From positions 32,516,001 to 32,580,000 of the forward strand of contig CM051518.1 of NCBI GenBank assembly GCA_028015205.1: a stretch of 64,000 nt of DNA, read 5' to 3'. The first letter of the stretch is position 1. Every line of letters begins with the position of its first letter. Below the pieces are notes generated by a model that worked only from the letters and a program-made list of their open reading frames with translations, was not told the origin of the DNA and did no database searches. Origin of the DNA: Mytilisepta virgata. Taxonomy: Eukaryota; Mollusca; Bivalvia; Mytilida; Mytilidae. The translations under genes were made by a program, and so were the position numbers. Shown in pieces: positions 1-9,757 of this stretch.

Positions 1-103
1 GGTACCTTAATGGGCTACATGTTAGATTTTTATAAAAATTTTCAAGGAACCAGATCATGCTGAACTGCATCTGAATATAAACAAATATATACCAGAATAG
101 AAT

Positions 104-240
104 ATGGGAACGGGGAATGTGTCAAAGAGAGACCAAAGAGCAGAATACGTACAGCCCAAGGCTACCAATGGGTCTTCAACGCAGCGATAAAATCCCACAC
201 CCGGAGGCGGGATTCAACTGGCCCTCCACAATAATGCATA
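104..240 (-). repeat. Mytilus-type interspersed repeat, 3' portion
   Basis: Read on the minus strand, this stretch matches the repeat at 29711-29850: GGCCAGTTGAATCCCGCC, then a TTGAAGACCCATTGGTAGCC-like block, then GACACATTCCCCGTTCCC. The same order of blocks occurs in both copies with roughly 75-80 percent identity by eye. I recognise the GACACATTCC block as a frequent repeat in mussel transcripts and genomes. No coding capacity is visible. Bases 241-485 hold nothing I can name. Confidence 0.6.
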
Positions 241-485
241 CCAGTTCACCGAAACGGACGCCACAATAAACTCCGAAACATACAAATGAACCAAAATAAA
301 AAAGAACCCACTAGTATGTCACTTTAATACCTCCCGAAATATGGTGCATCAAGTTTTTGCAAATCGGTATCACTCCAAAAAATTGAATATTTAGTCTATA
401 TTTAGAATATATATTGTCATTGACATTTTCTTTTGACTGATATAAATATATTTATATATTTATTTATAGTTGATTAGAAAACAAG

Positions 486-740
486 TTATTCCAACTTATA
501 CTAATCCCTCTCCACTTGGAGGGTGCGAGAGCGGCCCCTGTAGTGGCATTTTAGCCTACTCTTTTTCGACATCTACAAAAGAGTTTGTAACGTGCTAAGG
601 GTGTTGCTCTCCGACTAGCATCTTTTACCAAGACCATCCTTGCAAATGGTGTTGATAGGGCGTCGCAAATTTGATGCCTGAAATTTTCATCCCGAGTGGG
701 AATTGAACCAGGGACCTTCGGCCTCGTAGTCCGATATACC
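486..740 (-). mobile_element. tRNA-derived SINE (family 2)
   Basis: On the minus strand a tRNA-like head carries a perfect B box, GGTTCAATTCC (plus 699-709), preceded by an A-box-like TAGTGGGTATATCGG. The body holds a block (AAAAAGAGTAGGCT) shared with the SINE at 17929-18247. Ends are approximate. Bases 741-1121 show no further feature. Confidence 0.6.
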
Positions 741-1121
741 CACTACACTGATATAAAGTTTATTAGAAGTCACTAAATTCGTTTTTAAATATATTAAGTA
801 GATGACTATACGTGTAGAATCAGTGATAACAACCGTCAAAAGGCCAAGATAAGTGTATTGTCGTAGCACCGTCGAGCTATAAAATGTATCTTTTTCAGTT
901 TGTTGTAAACGGCTGTTTCCTTAGAACTGTTGCATGACGACTAAACCAAAACCCGCACAAGCCATAACATTCAGCTTAATATATTCCTTGTATTTACACT
1001 TTCACAAAGAGTTTGAAATTGCCTGATCTGAATAACATCAACCACATTTCTTGTCTCATTCCGTTTGGATTTCATATTTCTATGGTACACTTTAACTTTT
1101 AAATAATCATCTATTTTCTAT

Positions 1122-1400
1122 AGCAAGCCGTTTTACTATTTATTCTAACTTCAAGATATCTAATAAACTTTATAATATATCTCATATAGTGTTTATAAGA
1201 TATCTTATAAATTATTTGGGATATCTTATAAACTATATAAGATATCTTATAAAATATATGAGATATATATATTTATAAGATATTTTTTAAACTTTATAAG
1301 ATATATTATATACTTTATGAGATATCTTAAATACTGTATACTGATATATAAATAAAAAATATTTATAAGATATTTTATATACTTTATAAACGGCTTGCCA
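1122..1400. mobile_element. MITE made of AGATATCT near-palindromes
   Basis: The ends form short inverted repeats: AGCAAGCCGTTT on the left, AAACGGCTTGCC on the right. The interior is a degenerate tandem array of about 20-25-bp near-palindromes of the type TTTATAAGATATCTTATAAA, almost pure AT. There is no ORF. A 2-3-bp TA-type target duplication is possible but cannot be separated from the AT background. 1401-1780 shows nothing recognisable. Confidence 0.55.
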
Positions 1401-1779
1401 TAATTTTCTCTTCAATATGACGTGGAAGCACGTGCTTCTGTGTCTTTTAGTCTATAAGTGGTTATGCCAATGATGAAAGAAAGAGTCCCATAATCTGAAA
1501 TGTCAAAAGTGAAATGAAGCTTTGTTTGATCAACTCAACATAGTGAATTAGTAGTCTAACTAGTGAGCTACTACACGTCAAAAAGGAGTGTTCATATTTA
1601 TAATAATCAACATGTATTCGTCCAGATATGCATGTCTGCTGGGTGGTATGTTATTATTATCCGTCATTATTATCCATACGTAATAATTGCCACATGATGT
1701 TAACCAATAACCCATCCACCCTATGCATTTTCTTCACCACCACAATCGGCTCCGATCCCGTTTTCTCAGCAACCGACAC

Positions 1780-2115
1780 GCGACATAAAGACCGGTCTGC
1801 TTGGAGAAATGTCATCCAGAGGACTGTTATCTCGTGCTAGCCCATTAAATGTTCGGCTTAGCACGGGAACATGTTGATATGATAATGTTTAATGTGCTAG
1901 GTAACTGTCCGCAAGAAAACATATCAGCTTACTTGGACACATTATACTGACTCCGATCCGACCACTCTTTGCTCTTACTCCTAGATGCCGCGTGCTTGAC
2001 GGAGAAGCAGCAAATACCAATTTTAATGTCTTTGGTTTGACCCGGCCGGGGATCGAACCTGCGACCTTCCGCACTCGGGCGAGCACGCTACCACGAGACC
2101 ACCGAGGCGGTCTCT
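1780..2115 (-). mobile_element. tRNA-derived SINE (family 1), copy 1
   Basis: On the minus strand the head reads as a tRNA: A box within GGTGGTCTCGTGGTAGCG and B box GGTTCGATCCC (plus 2049-2059). The body that follows is shared with the copy at 28505-28880: AAACCAAAGACATTAAAATT, the GGAGAAGCAGC complement, then the GGACAGTTACC complement. The 3' end is not well defined here. Short reading frames across it are by-products of the repeat. Confidence 0.7.
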
Positions 2116-2274
2116 ATCACAGTTCAGTAAAATTTTGAATGAAATAAAATTTATGCACTCACTATACATGGATACAACAGGATGCTTTCAAACGCATGTT
2201 TGATCTTGGCAGAATTTCTGGTAATGGCTCAAAGGACATTGTTAAAGTATATGCAACCTGAGACTAATAATTAT

Positions 2275-2945
2275 AGATTAATACATGACCTAATCCACAT
2301 CGGACCGGGTATCATTCCGAGACTCCCATATCGGACTGAGGGCTTACCCGTCCTATATGGATTAGATCATGTATTAATCTGTTTATCATATACTGGCTTA
2401 GTACATATACCGAACGCTGATGTCTGATATGGCCATATCAGCCCGGGTACATTCAAATAGCACTTGAATAATGCGTTATTAGCTTGGGTGTGTAGATATC
2501 GGTTGTTCACTTCCGGTCGTTACATGTGCAAAAACCATCATATTTAGTACTATGTATATGATAATATTTATTATCATATACTTAGTACTTTATTTATGAT
2601 AGTTTTGCATATATGTGTAACGACCGGAAGTTAATAACCCATATTTGCAAACCTCCCGCTAATAAAAGATCATTCAAGTGCTTATTCCAATGTACGCTGG
2701 CTGGTATGGCCATATCAGACCGGGTGTGTCACGTGGTCAGGCTGATATATGGCAATATCAGACCGGGTGTGTCACGTGGTCAGGCTGATATATGGAAATA
2801 TCAGACCGGTTGTGTTCGGAATAAGTACTTAGGCAGTATATGATAAACAGATTAATACATGACCTAATCCATATCTGACCACAGAAGCCCTCGGTCCGAT
2901 ATGGGTGTTTCGGGATGATTTTTTATGTATTAATCTATAATTATT
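2275..2945. mobile_element. Long foldback (giant imperfect palindrome) element
   Basis: About 300 bp on each side of a centre near 2575 are inverted copies of each other. Left landmarks are AGATTAATACATGACCTAAT, GGCCATATCAGCCCGG, ACTTCCGGTCGTTACA and TTAGTACTATGTATATGATA. The right side has their reverse complements in reverse order: TATCATATACTTAGTAC, TGTAACGACCGGAAGT, GGCCATATCAGACCGG and ATTAATACATGACCTAATCC. Each outer end is itself a roughly 100-bp hairpin (2275-2380 and about 2848-2945). Near 2717-2812 a ~45-bp unit with GTGTCACGTGGTCAGGCTG is duplicated in tandem. A half copy lies at 50990-51340. No ORF is convincing. Confidence 0.65.
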
Positions 2946-3179
2946 ATAAGTATCACAAACAAACAAAGATTCCGTTATTATACTATAGGTTATTATATAT
3001 ATATAAACATTTAATACACATTCGGGCATTAAATAAAAAACAAAACCAGAGAAAATGAATGATTTATGATTTATGGTTTTTGTCTTGGCTGTGACTTTCC
3101 TGTATTATCAATAAATAACCTTATACTAATACATACACTTGTTATTTGGTCTACAGAATTATAAACTTGGTATCGGTAT

Positions 3180-3360
3180 ACCTGTCTTCTGACTTTGATC
3201 TCGTTTTCACGACTCATTGACTTCATAAACATTCACATTTTCGTGATTAAGTTATTTTTTCAGCAAATGTAAGACCTAGGTCTCCATATTTAATATATAG
3301 ACAGTTCATGCAGGGAACATCAATTTCATGTCTGAGTGACTTGTGTTACATTTTCGAGAT
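3180..3360 (-). repeat. P1 satellite-cored element, left fragment
   Basis: It contains GAGTGACTTGTGTTACATTTTCG and the order of short blocks (CAGCAAATGTAAGACCTAGG, then TATAGACAG) seen in the other minus-oriented P1 arrays at 8944-9640 and 55280-56355. The match breaks off at 3360, where the LINE tail begins, and resumes at 8944. The fragment is the flank of a split older repeat. Confidence 0.6.
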
Positions 3361-3609
3361 GAAGTAAGTAAGTAAGTAAGTAAGTAAATGCTTTATTTAT
3401 AGAGGGTAACACAGTTGGTACAACCAATCTTCCCTGAGGCCCTCATTTCAATGATAAATGTACATGTGTAAAATTAAAAATATACACAAACAAAATGAAT
3501 ACAGAAGGATATAAAAAACAATATACATTGCAATGTTCTAATATAATGTTTAACAATTCATCAGTGCATTTATAAACAATCACACCAATATATTTTTAAT
3601 CAAGTTCAT

Positions 3610-6600
3610 TCAAACATTTAAAATATGATTTTTTATTTTTCCCCTAAAGACTTCAATACTTGGGGAATTACGTACAGTTGTTGGTAGGTTATTCCAAAGT
3701 ACTGCTGCTGAGTGTGAAAATGTTTTTTTGTAGGCTTCTGTTTTAGCCTTAGGGATATATAAATTCCCATATGTAACTGCTCTGAGAGGGTAGGGATTAA
3801 CGTCAGATAGATACCTAAAGTTATCAGTGAGATAAGGGGGAGCTTCATTACATAAACATTTAAAGAGAAGCATGTATTTATGGTACTGAATCCTTTCAAT
3901 GACCTTCATCCATCCTAGACTTTTAAATAAGGGATCTGATGGGGACAGGGGGTCTGCATCAAGTACTAGCCTGATGACCCTTTTTTGTAGTTTCAGTATA
4001 CGGTCAAGATTATTTTTACTACATGAGCTCCATACAATACAGCAATAATCAATAAGTGGCAAGATATATCCTGTATAAAATAATTTCCGTGATTCAAGGT
4101 TAAGATATTGTTTAATTTTCGTAAACAGATATATTCGAGATGAGACTTTAGAACAGACCTGATCTATTTGGTCTGACCACGTAAGATTTGGATCGATTTT
4201 AACACCTAATATTTTTTCACACAACGATTTTTGTATTGATACAGAGTTTAATGTTAAACAAAGTTCACTATTTTGGTTGTCTATTTTTTGTCTTGTCCCA
4301 ATTATCATAAATTTAGTTTTTGAACTATTTATGAACATATTATTGTCTTCACACCATTTTTCAATGCAGTGTAAATCTTCCTGAACCATAATTTCCAATT
4401 GCTGAATACATTTTCCAGACTTATGAATAGTTGAATCGTCAGCATACATGTCTGTATCACAATTTTTTACATTCAGGGGCAAATCATTGATGAAAAGTAT
4501 AAACATAATAGGGCCAAGTATAGATCCTTGAGGCACACCATATCTAACATTGAGTTTACTAGATACAGCATTGCCAAGTTGAACTTGCTGTGTTCTGTCA
4601 TTGAGATAAGATTGAAAAAAAGTTAGAGATTTATTACTGCACCCATAAATTCCCATTTTCTGGACTAGAGTTTTATGATCCACTACATCAAAAGCTTTCC
4701 TTAAGTCTAACATTACTGCTAAATTTAGATTTCCATTATCCATGTCTTTCATCCATTTGTCTATAATATTAATAAGAGCAGTTTGACAGGAGTGCTTACG
4801 TCTAAAGCCTGATTGTGCGGGATGTAGTAATTCATATTTTGATAAAAAGTCATATAAATGGCTGGTGACATGTTTTTCTATGAGTTTTGATAAAGTAGGC
4901 AGTACTGAAATAGGTCTGTAATTAGTAGTATAAGATTTTACTCCTGATTTGTATATTGGAGAAACTTTGGCATTTTTTAATATGGGTGGGAAAATTGCAC
5001 TATCAATCATACGGTTAAAGATGTATGTTAGTGGTGGTGCAATAACAGATGCACATAGTTTAAGTATTTTTGGGCCTATGTTGTCTGTTCCAGCAGATTT
5101 GTTGACGTTTAATTTTAAAATGTCCTTATAAAGTTCATTTACTCTGATATAAGGTATGTTGAATTCTACATTTGCTGGAAGCCTTTCTTTAATAAAATCA
5201 TTAAGTTTATGGAAATTTGTACTGGTTTGAGAATTTCCAGATATTTGTCTTAGGTTTTCAACACATGATGTAAAAAACTTATTAAAACAATTTGCTAGAT
5301 CTTCTGGATTATTTAGCTTTGTTCCATCTTCGTGGGTGAGTTCATATGGTCTGACTGGATTCTTAGGATTTAGGCTATGTATACAATTCCATAAAATGCT
5401 AGGGTCTTTTGAATCTTTAACCATGTTGCTGTAATAGTCTCGTTTACTCTTTTCAAGAATTTGTTTTGTCATATTTCGCCAATATCTGTATTCCCCCCAT
5501 AGGCCTAACTTTTTGTATTTATCCCTTTTTAGTGTTGCATGTACAACTTCATTAGTATACCATTCTGGTTGCTTATCTCGCTTGACTCGTTTTGTAACAA
5601 TTGGTGCATGTTTATTTAATACGCAATTAAAAATAAAGTAAAACTTGTCCAGACATTCTGAAGGATCACTATCAAATTCAACAGTGTGAAAGGGTGCATT
5701 GGACATATCATGCAAAAATTCAGTTTCATCAAAGTGTTTAAAATTTCGATATGTAATTGTGGTATGGTTATGTTTTTTACTTGCAAACTGTTCCCCCCTA
5801 GTCAGACATATAGGATAATGATCACTTATAGAGTATTCTACAGTATGAGATTCCTTCATCTTATTTTGATTTGTAACATATATATGATCTATTAGTGTTT
5901 TAGAGTTTTCTGTAACTCTGGTTGGTTCTTTAATAACTTGTCTAAGGTTGTAGGTTTCTATAATATTTAACCATTTTTGGGGTGGTTTGTTTGGAGGTAA
6001 AAAATCCATATTGAAGTCTCCTAAAAGAGTTATGTCATTATTTAAATTTAAGGCATAATTTAATTCTGCCTCAAATTCATCTATCCATGAAATATTGGAT
6101 TTTGGGTTTCTGTAAATAAAACATACCAAGAAGGGTTTCTGGAATGGAGGCATAACTTCAAACCACATAGTTTCTAAATTTTGAAATTCAATTTCAGTTT
6201 TCCTAATATGTGGCAAATTCTGGTTGAAATAAACTACCCAACCACCACCATTATTTTCGAGTCTGTCTTTTCTGTTCATAACATAATTTGTTATTTCAAA
6301 ACTATTGTCAGGATTGACAGGTTTCAAAAAAGTTTCACATAAACCAAAAATATCTGGGGGAGTCTTGCACTGCATGATGTTATACTTTATTTCATCAAAT
6401 TTATTTTCTAGTCTGTTTATGTTATGAGAAGTAATTTTAATACATTTTGTGTTTTGAAAGCCAAAAATATTTTCTGCTTGACTAGGATCAGGACTATCTC
6501 TATTAAATGAGGAATAAATCACACCCATGTCATTAGCATTGCAAACAAAAAATAATGTGGTAATAATAAGTAAATAATATGTAAACACAAAAATCAGAAA

Positions 6601-7020
6601 ACATTCCATATGTTTGGCCTCAGGGAGTAAATACATATTTATACTGCTACATGCATCAATACAACTTTGTAAACAAACTGACACAGAATTATTTGTTGTT
6701 TCATGTTGTGATTCATCTTGTCTATCAGCTTTAGATTTCATATCTTTGTTAAATTTTCCATGGTCACTCAATTCTTTATTAACAGTATTACTGGATCTAG
6801 TGTTAATTGATTCAATTTGTTTGTGATCTAAAGATGTCACAGCTTGACATAATTTGCTTTTGTAAGTCAAGTCTGGAATAATTCTAACATTACATGAATA
6901 ATTAATTGATTCTGAACATAGCTGCTTTATATTATTACTTTCATGACAGATACAAGGGAAGACATCACAGCAGGAACAAATTAATGAAAGGAGATCAAAC
7001 TTATTTTTAGAATTTATCAA
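3610..7020 (-). CDS. LINE ORF2: APE endonuclease and reverse transcriptase
   Basis: A 1136-residue polyprotein that nicks target DNA and reverse-transcribes the LINE RNA. Residues ~195-420 are an APE-type endonuclease: ITSHNINRLENK opens it, LCETFL carries the catalytic Glu, GDFNMD follows, and SDHYPI is the closing Asp-His motif. Residues ~560-900 are the reverse transcriptase: NYRPISVLP, then LDLRKAFDVVDH, then YGVPQGSILGP, then the catalytic MYADDS. The C-terminal tail, with AAVLWNNLP, is typical of CR1-like proteins. The first ~190 residues are unusual: a Cys cluster (CSCCDVFPCIC) at 15-25 and a strongly hydrophobic stretch at about 139-161 that would score as a membrane helix. Met165 (NDMGVIYS) is an alternative start that would omit both. 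The chosen start is the first ATG of the open frame, 51 nt after ORF1. Confidence 0.9.
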   Translation of the reverse strand: MINSKNKFDLLSLICSCCDVFPCICHESNNIKQLCSESINYSCNVRIIPDLTYKSKLCQAVTSLDHKQIESINTRSSNTVNKELSDHGKFNKDMKSKADRQDESQHETTNNSVSVCLQSCIDACSSINMYLLPEAKHMECFLIFVFTYYLLIITTLFFVCNANDMGVIYSSFNRDSPDPSQAENIFGFQNTKCIKITSHNINRLENKFDEIKYNIMQCKTPPDIFGLCETFLKPVNPDNSFEITNYVMNRKDRLENNGGGWVVYFNQNLPHIRKTEIEFQNLETMWFEVMPPFQKPFLVCFIYRNPKSNISWIDEFEAELNYALNLNNDITLLGDFNMDFLPPNKPPQKWLNIIETYNLRQVIKEPTRVTENSKTLIDHIYVTNQNKMKESHTVEYSISDHYPICLTRGEQFASKKHNHTTITYRNFKHFDETEFLHDMSNAPFHTVEFDSDPSECLDKFYFIFNCVLNKHAPIVTKRVKRDKQPEWYTNEVVHATLKRDKYKKLGLWGEYRYWRNMTKQILEKSKRDYYSNMVKDSKDPSILWNCIHSLNPKNPVRPYELTHEDGTKLNNPEDLANCFNKFFTSCVENLRQISGNSQTSTNFHKLNDFIKERLPANVEFNIPYIRVNELYKDILKLNVNKSAGTDNIGPKILKLCASVIAPPLTYIFNRMIDSAIFPPILKNAKVSPIYKSGVKSYTTNYRPISVLPTLSKLIEKHVTSHLYDFLSKYELLHPAQSGFRRKHSCQTALINIIDKWMKDMDNGNLNLAVMLDLRKAFDVVDHKTLVQKMGIYGCSNKSLTFFQSYLNDRTQQVQLGNAVSSKLNVRYGVPQGSILGPIMFILFINDLPLNVKNCDTDMYADDSTIHKSGKCIQQLEIMVQEDLHCIEKWCEDNNMFINSSKTKFMIIGTRQKIDNQNSELCLTLNSVSIQKSLCEKILGVKIDPNLTWSDQIDQVCSKVSSRIYLFTKIKQYLNLESRKLFYTGYILPLIDYCCIVWSSCSKNNLDRILKLQKRVIRLVLDADPLSPSDPLFKSLGWMKVIERIQYHKYMLLFKCLCNEAPPYLTDNFRYLSDVNPYPLRAVTYGNLYIPKAKTEAYKKTFSHSAAVLWNNLPTTVRNSPSIEVFRGKIKNHILNV

Positions 7021-7071
7021 AATTTCACATTTCCTCTCATATGATATGGCTATACTTTCCTTGCCATTTCC

Positions 7072-8850
7072 CTAATCTGAATAAAGATGGCAGTATTTTT
7101 TCTTATGACCTGAATTTTGACATTGAAAACATTTCACAGGTTTACCATGCTTACACTTGTCAGATTTGTGTCCTAATTCACCACAAAATCTACAATAGTT
7201 AATGTGTTGTCCTTTGGTGATTGGTATGGAATTACTAATGTTCTTCAGAAATTGAGACGTACCTCTTTTTGTAAAGTGGATCCCTTTGAAAAAATGTTTT
7301 AATGGAAAGCCATGTTCATCACAGTAGGTGTGGTAATGGTCTATGAATGTTAGATTTAGATAATCACATAGTTCTTTCAGCATTTCATTTAAATGTCTTA
7401 CATTGGCATCATACCTGGGTGGGATTCCAGACACCATAATGTTCGCATTGTTACTTGTTTTTTCCTTAATTAACATTACCCATGAATAGAAGTCATTCCA
7501 TATTGTTCCGAGAGGTTTTCCTTGACTCGCATCATTTCCACCAGCATGAACAACGATTGTTTTATATCCTTCAAGATTCATATTCTTTGTAATGGCAATC
7601 ATTTCATTCACTGTTTTTCCCCTGTTTGTTGATACATCTGTGTTGATAAGTCCTTTCCTTTTAATGTCTTTCAGCATGGATGTTCCTAGCAGTAGTGTCC
7701 ATTCTGAATTTTCAGGGGATTTGTCACTGCTTGGCACATGGGTCCCTATGACAGTTGGTATGGGTTTTCCTGTCTGTTTCTTTTTGTCTGAATAGTTGTC
7801 GTGTAATTTAACAGTTATGTGCTCTGTATTGATAGAACAATTTCTATGTTGAATAGGGACATCAATGTTCACATTAATTTCGTCGTTTGTCTGACATTGA
7901 GTGTCAGTTTGTTTGTACATTTGTGTTGAAATTGTCCTAGTATTGACAGATTTTGTTTCTGTGTGCCTACTGATTGTCTCGGGCTTTGGAATTGTTTGGG
8001 TTGAAGCATCTTTCATTTCCACAGATACAAATTTCTCATTTCTTGATATGTTTAGCTGTGTTAATATTGAGTTCATCATTGATTTGAGTTCATGGACCTC
8101 ATCTCTTAATGATTGTTCAGTCTCCAGGAAACTCAATTTTATTGGGACTGGTGTGTCAAGTCTCACAGGCGTGGATGTTTTAAATTGGTGAAAATGTTTT
8201 CCATAATAATGGAGCTCTTGTGGGACTAGCTTTATGTCCGTCACAGATTTATCAAAAACACCAATTGAATCGAGCAACAGATTTTGTGACAGAGTATCTT
8301 GAGACATAGATAGAAATAATTTTGGGTCTGTTTCAGATACATTATTCATACAAATATTATTTAAGTAACTTACTGACATCTCAGGTGTAAGCACTGTGTG
8401 GGTCCCATCCGTTGAATTTGGAATATTGTTTCGAGATAATAAAAAGTTCACCTCATTGTGAAGTTGTTTTCCTAGGACACTGAAGTTATTATTATACCAT
8501 AATGTACATCCTTTTCCTTGTATATGAAGTGTATGTGTAGATTTATGTAGATGGAGCACAACTTTCTGTCCCTCAATATAGAGTGTATGCACTAAGCCAT
8601 TTAATCTTCTGTTTTGAAAGTTATCCTGATTATAGTTTATAAAAACTATATTTTCAAATTTTGTATAAATATCTTCATTTTTGAATGTCACTACATAAGA
8701 AAGTGTTCTATCAGTACAATCCTCAACAGAATATAGTTCACAACTGTTCAGATAATTATCATATTCATTATTGTTAAAGCCTGAGAAGTCTCCTTGAAAT
8801 GATGTTGATAATTCTTGTAAAAAAGTTGAATTAACATCCATTTTCATCAA
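7072..8850 (-). CDS. LINE ORF1: SGNH-like domain plus two CCHC zinc knuckles
   Basis: A 592-residue protein, expected to bind LINE RNA and act as a chaperone in the ribonucleoprotein. The N-terminal ~370 residues are not recognised; a Thr/Gln-rich linker sits around 280-350. From about residue 383 there is an SGNH/GDSL-esterase-like fold: block I LLLGTSML, block III VVHAGGNDAS, and a C-terminal KGIHFTKRGT where the family normally has DGxH, so the catalytic acid appears to be replaced by Lys. Two perfect CX2CX4HX4C knuckles follow near the end (CRFCGELGHKSDKC and CFQCQNSGHKKKYC). SGNH domains in ORF1 are established for CR1-type LINEs. Start: first ATG of the frame; a second Met follows at once (MMKMD). 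Confidence 0.88.
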   Translation of the reverse strand: MMKMDVNSTFLQELSTSFQGDFSGFNNNEYDNYLNSCELYSVEDCTDRTLSYVVTFKNEDIYTKFENIVFINYNQDNFQNRRLNGLVHTLYIEGQKVVLHLHKSTHTLHIQGKGCTLWYNNNFSVLGKQLHNEVNFLLSRNNIPNSTDGTHTVLTPEMSVSYLNNICMNNVSETDPKLFLSMSQDTLSQNLLLDSIGVFDKSVTDIKLVPQELHYYGKHFHQFKTSTPVRLDTPVPIKLSFLETEQSLRDEVHELKSMMNSILTQLNISRNEKFVSVEMKDASTQTIPKPETISRHTETKSVNTRTISTQMYKQTDTQCQTNDEINVNIDVPIQHRNCSINTEHITVKLHDNYSDKKKQTGKPIPTVIGTHVPSSDKSPENSEWTLLLGTSMLKDIKRKGLINTDVSTNRGKTVNEMIAITKNMNLEGYKTIVVHAGGNDASQGKPLGTIWNDFYSWVMLIKEKTSNNANIMVSGIPPRYDANVRHLNEMLKELCDYLNLTFIDHYHTYCDEHGFPLKHFFKGIHFTKRGTSQFLKNISNSIPITKGQHINYCRFCGELGHKSDKCKHGKPVKCFQCQNSGHKKKYCHLYSD

Positions 8851-8943
8851 ATATAGTAACTATGATACAATTTTAGCACTAAATATCTTTTTTAAGTCGC
8901 CTTACATATAAATATATAGAACCTTTGCTCCATTTTACTTAAC

Positions 8944-9640
8944 GAAGTCCATTTCCCAGCAACTATAATAACTAGAGCCATCCATATTTGGTCTATTGAT
9001 AGTTCTTATTGGTTGCATGCAAGTCTAATACCTGCCACCCCACCTTGACCTGAATTTCACACTTGAATGACTTAGATCATTTTCTCAGCCTGTAATACAT
9101 AGCCCCACCATATTTGGTCTAATAGTTCTGGTTGGGTACAAACAAGTTTGACACCTGTCACCCTACCTTGGCCTTAATTTCATGTTTGGATGATTTGTAG
9201 TACATTGTTGTTATTAAGTCAATTTCTCAGTAACTGTACTAACTAGACCAACAGAATTTGGTATATTGAGGTTTTTAGTTCGTATACTAGTATGCCAGTC
9301 TTGAACCTGACTTGGCTTTTTTTACCTCTATTTCACGCTTGAATAACTTATTTCACATTTTCGCAATTAGTCCATTTCTCAGCAAATGTAATGTGTATAC
9401 CCACCATTTTTGGTCTGTACTTTTTGGTGGGTACATACCAGTCTGAGACCTGTTAGCTTACCTTGGACACAAATTTAGGCTGGAGTAACTTGCATCAATT
9501 TTTTTTAAGAAATGTTACACATCATTACTATTTCTTTTAATGCATGTCCTTTGTTTTACAATGACGGGTATCAGTCTTTTCTTTTTAGTCCACGTGCGTA
9601 CTCGGGCGAGACATTCTTAGTGTGTCCACTTTTGTTTGTT
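8944..9640 (-). repeat. P1 satellite-cored element, right fragment with terminus
   Basis: About four ~145-bp degenerate units. Each contains a variant of CATTTCTCAGCAACTGTAAT, a CCATATTTGGTCTATAGATAG-like block, CCTTGACCT and CTTGAATGACTT. It ends at 9549-9630 in a unique terminus (GGGTATCAGTC, then GCGTACTCGGGCGAGAC, then GTGTCCACTTTTG). The same terminus closes the copies at 56270-56355 and, inverted, at 14550-14640. Confidence 0.65.
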
Positions 9641-9741
9641 TATAAATAAAAAAAATGCTGACAACTTAACTTGCATAGCCATCAAACAGTCTTGGTTCTT
9701 TTCATAGGTTTATTTAGCAGTATACGGTGAATACTTCAATC

Positions 9742-9757
9742 GGGGGGGGGGGGGGGG
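9742..9757 (+). repeat. Poly-G tract
   Basis: Sixteen consecutive G. The surrounding 9641-12096 is AT-rich intergenic DNA beyond the 3' end of PSMD8. I see no gene in it; short frames such as 9825-10049 and 10438-10697 have low-complexity or unmatched products. Confidence 0.9.

Larger units (their letters stand above)
3361..8943 (-). mobile_element. Near full-length CR1-like LINE, both ORFs intact
   Basis: This is a non-LTR retrotransposon read on the minus strand. From 5' to 3' it has a short leader (8943-8851), ORF1 (8850-7072), a 51-nt spacer, ORF2 (7020-3610), a ~220-bp 3' UTR and a microsatellite tail seen on the plus strand as (GTAA)6 at 3364-3387. Both ORFs are open from start to stop, so the copy looks young and may be competent. 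The flanks at 3360 and 8944 are adjoining parts of one P1 repeat, which fixes the ends to within a few bases; a short GAAGT-like sequence at both junctions could be the target duplication. The combination of SGNH plus zinc knuckles in ORF1 and APE plus RT in ORF2 points to the CR1/L2/Rex1 group; the exact clade needs a phylogeny. Confidence 0.85.

Noticed and set aside
2049..2115. Possible tRNA gene on the minus strand (also at 28808-28880, 699-740, 16847-16925 and 54177-54245)
   Set aside because: A and B boxes are present, but the arms do not form a full cloverleaf and each is followed by a shared non-tRNA body, so these are SINE heads.
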